Shown here: positions 6,321 to 11,506 of the stretch, in pieces | Layout: the number at the start of each line of letters is the position of its first letter | Position numbering within the stretch: position 1 is the first letter of the stretch | Assembly: GCA_019322855.1 (NCBI GenBank) | Contig: JAHWIA010000017.1 | Location: 1 to 11,506 of the forward strand | Reading direction: 5' to 3' | Origin: Candidatus Woesearchaeota archaeon | GTDB lineage: Archaea > Nanobdellota > Nanobdellia > Woesearchaeales > WJKV01 | Length of the DNA: 11,506 bases | Made by a program: the position numbers and the translations under genes | Notes under the pieces: generated by a model | Told to the model about the DNA's origin: nothing | Seen by the model: only the letters and a program-made list of their open reading frames with translations | The model's database searches: none

Positions 6321-6328
6321 TATAAAAA
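6321..6328 (-). promoter_or_regulatory. TATA box for the membrane-protein gene
   Basis: The minus strand reads TTTTTATA, centred about 26 bases before the ATG at 6298, again predicting a leaderless mRNA. It sits only some 20 bases from the divergent trm1 TATA box, so the two promoters could compete for TBP/TFB. Confidence 0.65.
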
Positions 6329-6347
6329 CCTTTTTGTTTAATATACC

Positions 6348-6355
6348 TTTATATA
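6348..6355 (+). promoter_or_regulatory. TATA box for trm1
   Basis: TTTATATA centred about 27 bases before the ATG at 6379. The T/C-rich stretch between them (ttttctctcttg) has no Shine-Dalgarno motif, so a leaderless transcript is likely. The box argues against the longer frame that opens at 6292, whose start would lie upstream of the promoter. Confidence 0.7.
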
Positions 6356-6378
6356 CAACTTTTCTCTCTTGTTTAAAA

Positions 6379-7473
6379 ATGACTGTCAATAAGAAAATAA
6401 CAGAGCAGAATACGACCATCTTCATAAATAATGATGTTTTCTACAACAAAAAAATGGAACTGAATAGGAATATCTCTATCGCCCTCCTGAAAGCAATTAA
6501 CAGAAAAAATATGGTAGTCTGCCTTCCAATGGCTGCAACAGGCATCAGGGCAGTCAGGATGCTGAAAGAACTGCCCAAAAACATGATCAAGGAGATGAAC
6601 GTCAATGACATTGACAAAAAAGCTGTGAAAAACATCAAGCAAAACTTGAAGTTAAACAAGCTGGAAAAAGACAAGAGAATAAAACTCACTAACAAGGACG
6701 GAAGATTATTGATTTTAGAACAAGGAGGTTATGACTATATCGACATTGACCCGTTCGGCAGCCCGAACACAATGCTGGACAGCGCCATCCTAAAATTATC
6801 CCGAGAAGGCATTTTAGCAGTGACTGCGACAGACACAGGAGCACTGGCAGGCACTCACGTAAGAGCAGGTTTGAGAAAGTATTGGGCAAAAGGCATGAAG
6901 AACGAACTGATGCACGAGATAGGATTACGAATTCTGATAAGAAGAGTGCAATTGATTGGCGCAGATCATGAAAAAGCACTATACCCAATCTATGCTTTTG
7001 CAACGCAGCACTACTACAGGGTTTTCTTCATCTGCAGGAAAGGAAGGAAGTTGGCAGATGAAGTTGTTAAAGAACATTCTTACTTGCTATACTGCAAGAA
7101 ATGTCTTAGTCGGCACTTCAACAAGATAAATAGCTACAGTTGCTGCAAAAAAATTCCAATGCAATGGGCAGGACCGATGTGGACAGGCCAGTTGTGGGAT
7201 AAAGACTTGGCAGCAAAGATCTACAACCTATTACCTAACGACATTACGCACAAGATAAGGCAAGAGTCAGAGATAAAAGACAGCCTGTTGTTCTATGACC
7301 TGCACAAGATCGCCAAATACTACAGATTACCTCCACCAAAGACAGAAGACGCATTGATAAAATTAAAGCAAAATAAAATCAAAGCAACACCTACTCATTT
7401 CTCAGACACAGGAATACGAACTAACATCAAGATAAAACAATTCATAAATACTATCAAGAAAAAATTTGCATAG
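6379..7473 (+). CDS. trm1: tRNA (guanine-26 N2)-dimethyltransferase Trm1
   Basis: A 364-residue SAM-dependent enzyme that makes m2G and m2,2G at position 26 of tRNA, at the hinge between the D and anticodon arms. The SAM-binding motif MAATGIRAVRML is at residues 51-62, an acidic NDID at 76-79, and DGR at 107-109. The family-defining DIDPFGSP (motif IV) is at 122-129, followed by AVTATDTGALAGTH. A C-terminal zinc site is suggested by C239-x2-C242 and C255/C256, followed by GPMWTGQLWD, typical of archaeal Trm1. The N-terminus FYNKKMELNRNIS also matches the family. The length is slightly below the usual 370-390. The ATG at 6379 is set by the TATA box and the conserved N-terminus. Its stop lies within the left arm of an inverted repeat shared with the downstream gap. 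Confidence 0.96.
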   Translation: MTVNKKITEQNTTIFINNDVFYNKKMELNRNISIALLKAINRKNMVVCLPMAATGIRAVRMLKELPKNMIKEMNVNDIDKKAVKNIKQNLKLNKLEKDKRIKLTNKDGRLLILEQGGYDYIDIDPFGSPNTMLDSAILKLSREGILAVTATDTGALAGTHVRAGLRKYWAKGMKNELMHEIGLRILIRRVQLIGADHEKALYPIYAFATQHYYRVFFICRKGRKLADEVVKEHSYLLYCKKCLSRHFNKINSYSCCKKIPMQWAGPMWTGQLWDKDLAAKIYNLLPNDITHKIRQESEIKDSLLFYDLHKIAKYYRLPPPKTEDALIKLKQNKIKATPTHFSDTGIRTNIKIKQFINTIKKKFA

Positions 7474-7561
7474 TGTCTAGCGTAACTATATTCTTAAACA
7501 GATTAGCAACAAAGACTCGAAAACACAGTAGAAAGTCTATTCTAGTGAAGCACACTATGCA
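7467..7561. repeat. Inverted repeat spanning the trm1 3' end
   Basis: A perfect 10-base arm, TGCATAGTGT at 7467-7476, pairs with ACACTATGCA at 7552-7561. Inside, CTAG at 7477-7480 can pair with CTAG at 7542-7545, and AGACT at 7513-7517 with AGTCT at 7534-7538. The left arm contains the last codons and stop of trm1. The result could be a branched fold in the 3' region of the trm1 mRNA. The 116-base gap between trm1 and aEF1B (7474-7589) holds no recognisable tRNA, C/D-box RNA or coding frame. Confidence 0.45.
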
Positions 7562-7562
7562 T

Positions 7563-7581
7563 AAAAGTCAAAAAGAAAATC
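7563..7581 (-). terminator. T-rich terminator after aEF1B
   Basis: The minus strand reads ATTTTCTTTTTGACTTTTA beginning about ten bases past the aEF1B stop. Repeated T-runs of this kind are the usual archaeal termination signal. It fits the end of the two-gene zinc-ribbon-aEF1B transcript. Confidence 0.55.
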
Positions 7582-7589
7582 TAGAAACT

Positions 7590-7865
7590 TTATCCCAGAG
7601 CTCTTCGAACATCTGTGACTTCGACAGAAGCAACATCTTTCAATTGCTTGATCTTATCTTCCAATTCTTCTGTGCTTCCCAAGGATTCGTCCATCACAAA
7701 AATCATGACCAGTGCTGTCAGGCCAAAACCTACAGGCGATTTCTCAACCTTGCCGACTTCTCCGCCAAATTCCTTGATCAATTGATCAGATTCTTCTTGG
7801 ATCTTGTTCAGGTCGCCCTCTGGCGATTCTGGCATGATCTTGAAAGTGATGATTACTTGCGCCAT
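7590..7865 (-). CDS. aef1B: Elongation factor aEF1B (EF-1 beta)
   Basis: A 91-residue guanine nucleotide exchange factor that releases GDP from aEF1A so the factor can take up GTP and aminoacyl-tRNA again. The whole protein is the ferredoxin-like exchange domain: first strand AQVIITFKIMPESPEGDL, a helix, then VEKSPVGFGLTALVMIFVMDE with the conserved FGL, and a final helix-strand ending DVASVEVTDVRRALG. Its length matches archaeal EF-1 beta, which lacks the eukaryotic N-terminal extension. The ATG at 7865 follows the zinc-ribbon stop by nine bases, so the two genes form an operon. This pairing of a small zinc-ribbon protein with aEF1B is common in archaea. No strong Shine-Dalgarno motif is seen; coupling to the upstream gene is likely. 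Confidence 0.95.
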   Translation of the reverse strand: MAQVIITFKIMPESPEGDLNKIQEESDQLIKEFGGEVGKVEKSPVGFGLTALVMIFVMDESLGSTEELEDKIKQLKDVASVEVTDVRRALG

Positions 7866-7874
7866 TTTAAATCA

Positions 7875-8039
7875 TTAGTTAGGTCCTGTAAAACCGCATT
7901 TAGGGCATGTGTATTTAGCAGCGATCTTTCTGCAATGCACGCACCGAACAATCTCAGCTTCCCCGCAGTTAGGACACTTGAATTTAATGCTTCCTTTTGT
8001 GTTTGTTATTCTTTCACTACAACTTGAACATTTATCCAT
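7875..8039 (-). CDS. Four-knuckle zinc-ribbon protein (HVO_2753-like)
   Basis: A 54-residue protein with four CxxC knuckles: C4/C7, C22/C25, C33/C36 and C45/C48, enough for two zinc sites. It ends in the characteristic CPKCGFTGPN. The family is widespread in archaea and is usually described as a predicted RNA-binding zinc ribbon; the haloarchaeal member HVO_2753 is the best-known relative. It is encoded immediately upstream of aEF1B, hinting at a translation-related job. The ATG at 8039 is preferred over a TTG at 8057 because GGGTG lies six bases before it and because the longer start would take up the predicted leader. The mRNA leader is estimated at about 13 bases from the TATA box at 8075-8083. 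Confidence 0.92.
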   Translation of the reverse strand: MDKCSSCSERITNTKGSIKFKCPNCGEAEIVRCVHCRKIAAKYTCPKCGFTGPN

Positions 8040-8045
8040 TTTTAC

Positions 8046-8083
8046 ACCCGAATACAAGCAAAGATTTGAGCCTTGTTTATAAA
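8046..8083 (-). promoter_or_regulatory. TATA box and Shine-Dalgarno site of the zinc-ribbon-aEF1B operon
   Basis: On the minus strand a TATA box, TTTATAAAC, lies at 8075-8083. A start about 26 bases on, near 8052, would leave a short leader carrying GGGTG at 8046-8050, six bases before the ATG. This operon is therefore leadered, unlike RFC-L, aIF5B, trm1 and the rubredoxin gene. Confidence 0.6.
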
Positions 8084-8120
8084 TCTTATTGTTTTCAGCC
8101 TTAAATACTTCACCAACCCG

Positions 8121-8141
8121 TAGTCACACAAGTTGTCACTA
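8121..8141. repeat. Small palindrome in the divergent promoter region
   Basis: ACAAGTTGT at 8128-8136 is a perfect 4+1+4 palindrome. It is flanked by GTCAC in direct orientation at 8123-8127 and 8135-8139, and by TAGT and ACTA at the outer ends. It lies between the zinc-ribbon promoter and the coiled-coil gene promoter, about 20 bases upstream of the latter's TATA box. It could be an operator for either gene, but a palindrome this short can arise by chance. Confidence 0.25.
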
Positions 8142-8158
8142 TTGAGAATAGATAAAGA

Positions 8159-8195
8159 TTTTTAAACTATGCAACTCTCTAGAAGCAGAAGGGGT
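8159..8195 (+). promoter_or_regulatory. TATA box and Shine-Dalgarno site of the giant coiled-coil gene
   Basis: TTTTTAAA at 8159-8166 predicts a transcript start near 8190. AAGGGGT at 8189-8195 then precedes the ATG at 8202 by six bases. Together these choose ATG 8202 over the in-frame ATG at 8169, which would lie upstream of the predicted transcript start. Confidence 0.55.
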
Positions 8196-8201
8196 ATTAT
8201 A

Positions 8202-11200
8202 ATGGCTGAAGAACAAGAAAAAAGAGCATTCTTATCTAAGTTTAGAGCTAGGTTAGATAACATGGAAAAGGCTGCATTCGTGCCTCCAACCATCACAAAG
8301 ACAAGCAGAAGCACTACAAAAAAGAGAAAGAAGTCTTCTCCAAAAAAACAAAAGACCATGCTTAACAAGGAAAAATATCTAAGATACGAGCTTAAAAAGC
8401 TTGAAGACAGGAAAAAGGATTTGAAGAAAAAATCAACACAGCTTGAAAATACGATCACTGCTGAAAAAAAGAAACTTACTCAAGAAAAAAGAGAAGCGAG
8501 CCTGATTGCAAGAAAAGTAAAGCAGGATGTCCAGAAACTGGAAAAGAAGGAACAGCAGCTGAAAAATCTTGTTCAACAAATCAATAAAAGGGAAGAAGCC
8601 CTGAAACAGAAAGAAAAATCTATTTCTTCAAAAGAACCAAGCATTACAGGAAAACTGAAGAATATACAAAAGAAAAAGCTTGAGATTGAAGGTATGGAAA
8701 GGCGCTTGAGAAAAGAAAAGCAGAACATCTCGCCTAGATTGAGAGAGCTTGCGAAAAGAGAGGCCCAATTAAGAGAAAGAGAAAAAGAGATAAAATCTAA
8801 AGAAAGCAAGTATAAATCCATACTCAGACAGGTAGAACAGAAAAGAGAATCTATCAAAGACTCGTTGAATGAGCAAAGGGCATTGCTGAGAGACAATAAA
8901 AAATTAAAGGATCAGTTAAAGGAAAGAGAACAAAATTTGAGAAAAAAAGAGAAAAGTATCGCATCCAAACTGAAAAGTATACAATCTCTTGCCCTGAAAA
9001 AAGAAAAACAGATCAAACAGTACAATCTTCAATTGACTTCTTTGAAAGCAAATATTGGCACTGTACAGGCTGAGCTTAGGGATTTGAGAGACAAGAAGAC
9101 AAAGACTGACAAATTGATCAATGCAAAAGAAAAAGAGTTTGTCGGCGTCCTTAAACAGCTTGAAGAAAAGGAAAAAGAGATCAAGGATCTTGTGAAAGCA
9201 AAGAAAGAAGTTCTTGAAAAGGATAGGAAGCTCAGGGTCCAGGTCGATAAGAAAAGAAGAGAGATCAATGACAAGGAATCAAAGATAAAGCAGAGAGAGA
9301 AAGAGATGACCGGTCTTTCTTATGAGCTTGACAAGAAGAAGTCCGCAATTGAGAAGAAATTCGCTCTTCTCGAAGAAAGAAGGATGAAGATCGAGAAAGA
9401 TATTCAGGATCTCGAACGTACAAAGAAAGAAAGCAAGAAGCTTGCAGATATCAAAGAAAGAGAACTGATACAGACCTTGAACAAGCTAGAACAGAAGCAG
9501 AAGCTCATTGATACAAAAGAAAAAGAGCTGATGCAGATCATAAAGAAATTGAGCCAAAAAGAACTCATGCTGAAAAAGCACGATACTGATATCAAGAAAA
9601 AGGAAAAATTATTGACAACCACTCTGAAAAAGATCGAACTTGCAGAACAGGCAGTCCTCAAGCATTCAAATGAAATTGATGCAAAAGAAAAGAGGCTGAA
9701 ACAATTAGAGTTGCAGGTCAAGGCTCACAGCAAGTACGCTACTCAGGAAGAAAAGAATCTGAAAGAATTGCAGAGACAGACTAGTCAGAACTCGGAATTG
9801 CTGGATTCAAAAGAAAAAGAGCTTCTTGCGACAATCAAGGATCTGGAAAAGAGCAAGAAAGAGCTCATGAAACATGAGAATAAATATTCTGATATCCTGA
9901 AAAAGATACGACAGAAAGAATTGAAAGTTAACAAGCTGGCTCAGTTAGAAGCGAGCGTGAAAGCATACTCTTTAGAGGCAGACACAAAGAAAAGAGAACT
10001 CACTGCTTTGCAGAGAGAGCTTGACCAGAAACAGAGACTCATGGACACCAAAGAAAAAGAAGTACAGGATACTCTGAAAACTTTGATAATAAAGAAAAAA
10101 GAGCTTGCTGCGCATGAAAAAGAACTTGCAAAGAATGAGAAGAAATACGCTCAGATATTGAAGAACGCGCGCGAGCAGGAGATCAAGGTCAAAAAACTTA
10201 CAGTCGCAGAAGAAAGAGCTGCTAAGAGAAAAGAGGTAAAGATCCAGGAATTGACAGAGCTAGAGTCAAGGGTCAACGCTTCCAAACAGGAAGCTGCAGA
10301 GAAGAGAAGTCATCTGATGGAGCTAGAAAAAGAGCTCAATGTCAAACAAAAACTCGTGGATGACAAAGAGAAAGAGCTTCTTTCTACAATAGACAAGTTA
10401 AGCTTGAAACAGAAAGAACTGAAAGCGACACAGAAAGAACTATTCCTTGAAGAACAGGAAGCAAAGAAGAGTGTCAAAGAAATGAATGACAAGGAAAAAG
10501 AACTTGCGATGAAGCTTTCAGAATGGATCAAGAGAGAGAAAGGCCTAACTTCCAGCATCGCAAGACTTGAAGCTGACGAAAGCAAGCTAACAAAGGACAT
10601 CAGTGCGAAAGAAGATGCATTAAAGAATCTTGATACTCAATTGAAAGCCAAGGAATCTGAGATATTGGGCGCCATCAACAAGATGGACAAGAAAGAAAAG
10701 GAATTGAAAGAGACAGAATCTTGGTTCGAAGCAAAGGAAAAGGAATTCAAAGAGAAAGAGAGAGAATTCCTGAAGATGCAGAAAGAATTCATGATAGAAC
10801 AGGAAAATGTTGAAGAAAAAGCAAACTTACTGAAAGACAAGGAGATAGAAGTAAAAGAAAAGCACAGCGACCTGAAAAAGAAAGAGAAGGATCTTGACAA
10901 GCTGATCAGCGAGTTCAAGAAAGCAAAGAGAAGTGCAGAACAGAGAGAAGCGAAAGTCAAGAGGGTCAAAGAGATCAGGACAAACTTGCCGGCTCTTGAA
11001 AAGAGATACAAGGAAATGAACAAGAAAGTAGATACAGTACAGAAGCATCTGGACAAATTATTGCAGAGAAGAGAAGAACTGTCAGAATGGGACAGGACAC
11101 TTAAAGGCAGAGAAGCAAAGCTGAATAAAGCAAGAGAAGCATTGAAGATAAGGGAAGAAGAATTGATGGACCAGAGAGCCAACCTGATTGAACAGCAGAT

Positions 11201-11459
11201 ATCTACAGAAGATAAAATAGTAAAGACCTTCAGCGAAGAAAAGCCTGCTGCAATCACAAAGAAATTCCCAGAGATCTACATGCTCATCAAGAGGATCAAT
11301 AAAGAGATCACAAAAGGCAACATAGATGACGCAAAAAATTACTATGCAGAATTGACAAATAAATACAATCTTATAACAGAAGATCTAGAAGAAAAACAGA
11401 AGATCTATGAAGAGATTATGAAATTGCATTCAGACATAAATCTCGCACTTCTGGATTAG
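8202..11459 (+). CDS. Giant coiled-coil protein, unknown function
   Basis: 1085 residues, made mostly of Lys, Glu, Leu, Arg and Gln. Residues 1-60 are a non-coil head: a short helix, a PPTI turn, then a very basic patch (KKRKKSSPKKQK, 40-51). A long heptad-rich coiled coil runs from about residue 60 to about 1000. No proline occurs from residue 179 to 929, and I see no cysteine in the whole protein. Residues 1022-1085 form a separate C-terminal helical module (PEIYMLIKRINKEI, then GNIDDAKNYYAELTNKY). There is no Walker A, signature motif or hinge, so it is not an SMC or Rad50 ATPase. No signal peptide or membrane helix is seen, so it should be cytoplasmic. Imperfect repeats built on DTKEKEL recur in the coil. 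Structural, scaffold or filament roles are possible but unproven. It is transcribed alone, from its own promoter. Confidence 0.9.
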   Translation: MAEEQEKRAFLSKFRARLDNMEKAAFVPPTITKTSRSTTKKRKKSSPKKQKTMLNKEKYLRYELKKLEDRKKDLKKKSTQLENTITAEKKKLTQEKREASLIARKVKQDVQKLEKKEQQLKNLVQQINKREEALKQKEKSISSKEPSITGKLKNIQKKKLEIEGMERRLRKEKQNISPRLRELAKREAQLREREKEIKSKESKYKSILRQVEQKRESIKDSLNEQRALLRDNKKLKDQLKEREQNLRKKEKSIASKLKSIQSLALKKEKQIKQYNLQLTSLKANIGTVQAELRDLRDKKTKTDKLINAKEKEFVGVLKQLEEKEKEIKDLVKAKKEVLEKDRKLRVQVDKKRREINDKESKIKQREKEMTGLSYELDKKKSAIEKKFALLEERRMKIEKDIQDLERTKKESKKLADIKERELIQTLNKLEQKQKLIDTKEKELMQIIKKLSQKELMLKKHDTDIKKKEKLLTTTLKKIELAEQAVLKHSNEIDAKEKRLKQLELQVKAHSKYATQEEKNLKELQRQTSQNSELLDSKEKELLATIKDLEKSKKELMKHENKYSDILKKIRQKELKVNKLAQLEASVKAYSLEADTKKRELTALQRELDQKQRLMDTKEKEVQDTLKTLIIKKKELAAHEKELAKNEKKYAQILKNAREQEIKVKKLTVAEERAAKRKEVKIQELTELESRVNASKQEAAEKRSHLMELEKELNVKQKLVDDKEKELLSTIDKLSLKQKELKATQKELFLEEQEAKKSVKEMNDKEKELAMKLSEWIKREKGLTSSIARLEADESKLTKDISAKEDALKNLDTQLKAKESEILGAINKMDKKEKELKETESWFEAKEKEFKEKEREFLKMQKEFMIEQENVEEKANLLKDKEIEVKEKHSDLKKKEKDLDKLISEFKKAKRSAEQREAKVKRVKEIRTNLPALEKRYKEMNKKVDTVQKHLDKLLQRREELSEWDRTLKGREAKLNKAREALKIREEELMDQRANLIEQQISTEDKIVKTFSEEKPAAITKKFPEIYMLIKRINKEITKGNIDDAKNYYAELTNKYNLITEDLEEKQKIYEEIMKLHSDINLALLD
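9705..10490 (+). repeat. Imperfect tandem protein repeats inside the coiled coil
   Basis: Three consecutive segments start at 9705, 9945 and 10260 (spacings of 80 and 105 codons) and align by eye. Each opens with a LExxVxA-type stretch (LELQVKAHS, LEASVKAYS, LESRVNASK). Each then has a central L(L/M/V)D-x-KEKE box and a helix of the type TIKDLEKSKKEL. Repeats 1 and 2 also share KYxxILKxxRxxExKVxKL. A fourth, more diverged copy (KQKLIDTKEKEL) lies upstream near 9500-9540. The copies differ enough at the base level that the duplication is old or under selection for coil geometry. Confidence 0.55.
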
Positions 11460-11506
11460 AATTCTTATTGATTTAATTTCTTATTATTCTTTATCAATAA
11501 ATAGAA
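11460..11506 (+). terminator. T-rich terminator after the coiled-coil gene
   Basis: Directly after the TAG stop, the sequence has several T-clusters (attcttatt, tttaatttctt, attctttat) with no hairpin. This fits oligo-T-driven archaeal termination. Nothing else is visible in these last 47 bases of the window. Confidence 0.55.

Noticed and set aside
6292..6378. Longer Trm1 starting at 6292
   Set aside because: The extension covers the trm1 TATA box and overlaps the start of the divergent membrane-protein gene. The family N-terminus fits ATG 6379.
7474..7589. tRNA or C/D-box RNA in the trm1-aEF1B gap
   Set aside because: No T-loop consensus, no acceptor pairing of the right length and no C or D boxes were seen on either strand.
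7473..8027. Plus-strand open frame of 184 codons between trm1 and the coiled-coil gene
   Set aside because: It runs antisense over aEF1B and the four-knuckle zinc-ribbon gene, both clearly recognised on the minus strand. Its own product resembles no protein and it has no promoter or ribosome site.
8169..8201. Start of the coiled-coil protein at ATG 8169
   Set aside because: It begins three bases after the TATA box, ahead of the predicted transcript start. ATG 8202 has AAGGGG at a proper distance.
10637..11257. Minus-strand open frame of 206 codons rich in Ser, Leu and Phe
   Set aside because: It is the reverse shadow of Lys/Glu codons in the coiled-coil gene. The same explains the other minus-strand frames across 8162-11257.
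8202..11459. SMC, Rad50 or other ABC-type ATPase for the coiled-coil protein
   Set aside because: There is no P-loop near the N-terminus, no ABC signature or Walker B near the C-terminus, and no hinge or zinc hook; the protein contains no cysteine.
1..11506. CRISPR array, insertion sequence, prophage or toxin-antitoxin system
   Set aside because: No spaced identical repeats, transposase, integrase or small toxin-antitoxin gene pair was found. The only repeats are within the coiled-coil coding region or are short palindromes.

Overview
The window looks like a gene-dense piece of an archaeal chromosome, most likely from a small-genome DPANN-type lineage (Woesearchaeota or Pacearchaeota style; this placement is inference). 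The evidence is a set of archaeal information-processing proteins: replication factor C large subunit, aIF5B, Trm1, aEF1B, an MCT-1/Tma20-type PUA protein and a four-knuckle zinc-ribbon protein. Intergenic gaps are short. TATA boxes lie about 25-28 nt upstream of several starts, implying leaderless mRNAs. There are no tRNA or rRNA genes, no CRISPR array, no insertion sequence and no phage genes, so this is mostly housekeeping DNA.

Layout: (1) 1-323, the 3' part of an unrecognised gene cut by the window edge, overlapping tail to tail with a Nudix hydrolase. (2) 294-1914, minus strand, a two-gene operon of RFC large subunit followed by the Nudix hydrolase. (3) 1961-2864, plus strand, a three-gene operon: a mini-rubredoxin of 45 residues, an unrecognised helical protein of 86 residues, and an MCT-1-type PUA protein. 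(4) 2902-3327, a zinc-ribbon membrane protein. (5) 3338-5583, minus strand, aIF5B followed by a PUA-like RNA-binding protein whose start codon overlaps the aIF5B stop. (6) 5636-6298, minus strand, a polytopic membrane protein. (7) 6379-7473, plus strand, Trm1. (8) 7590-8039, minus strand, zinc-ribbon protein and aEF1B. (9) 8202-11459, plus strand, a giant coiled-coil protein of 1085 residues, followed by a T-rich terminator.

Much of the window serves translation: initiation (aIF5B, possibly the MCT-1-like protein), elongation-factor nucleotide exchange (aEF1B), tRNA modification (Trm1) and RNA-binding PUA or zinc-ribbon proteins. RFC-L and the Nudix enzyme link to replication and possibly nucleotide-pool hygiene.

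The most unusual item is the giant coiled-coil protein. It has no proline for about 750 consecutive residues, no cysteine, no ATPase head and no membrane anchor. It carries a basic N-terminal tail, imperfect internal repeats and a separate C-terminal helical module. It could be a scaffold or cytoskeletal element in a very small cell, but nothing in the sequence proves a function.
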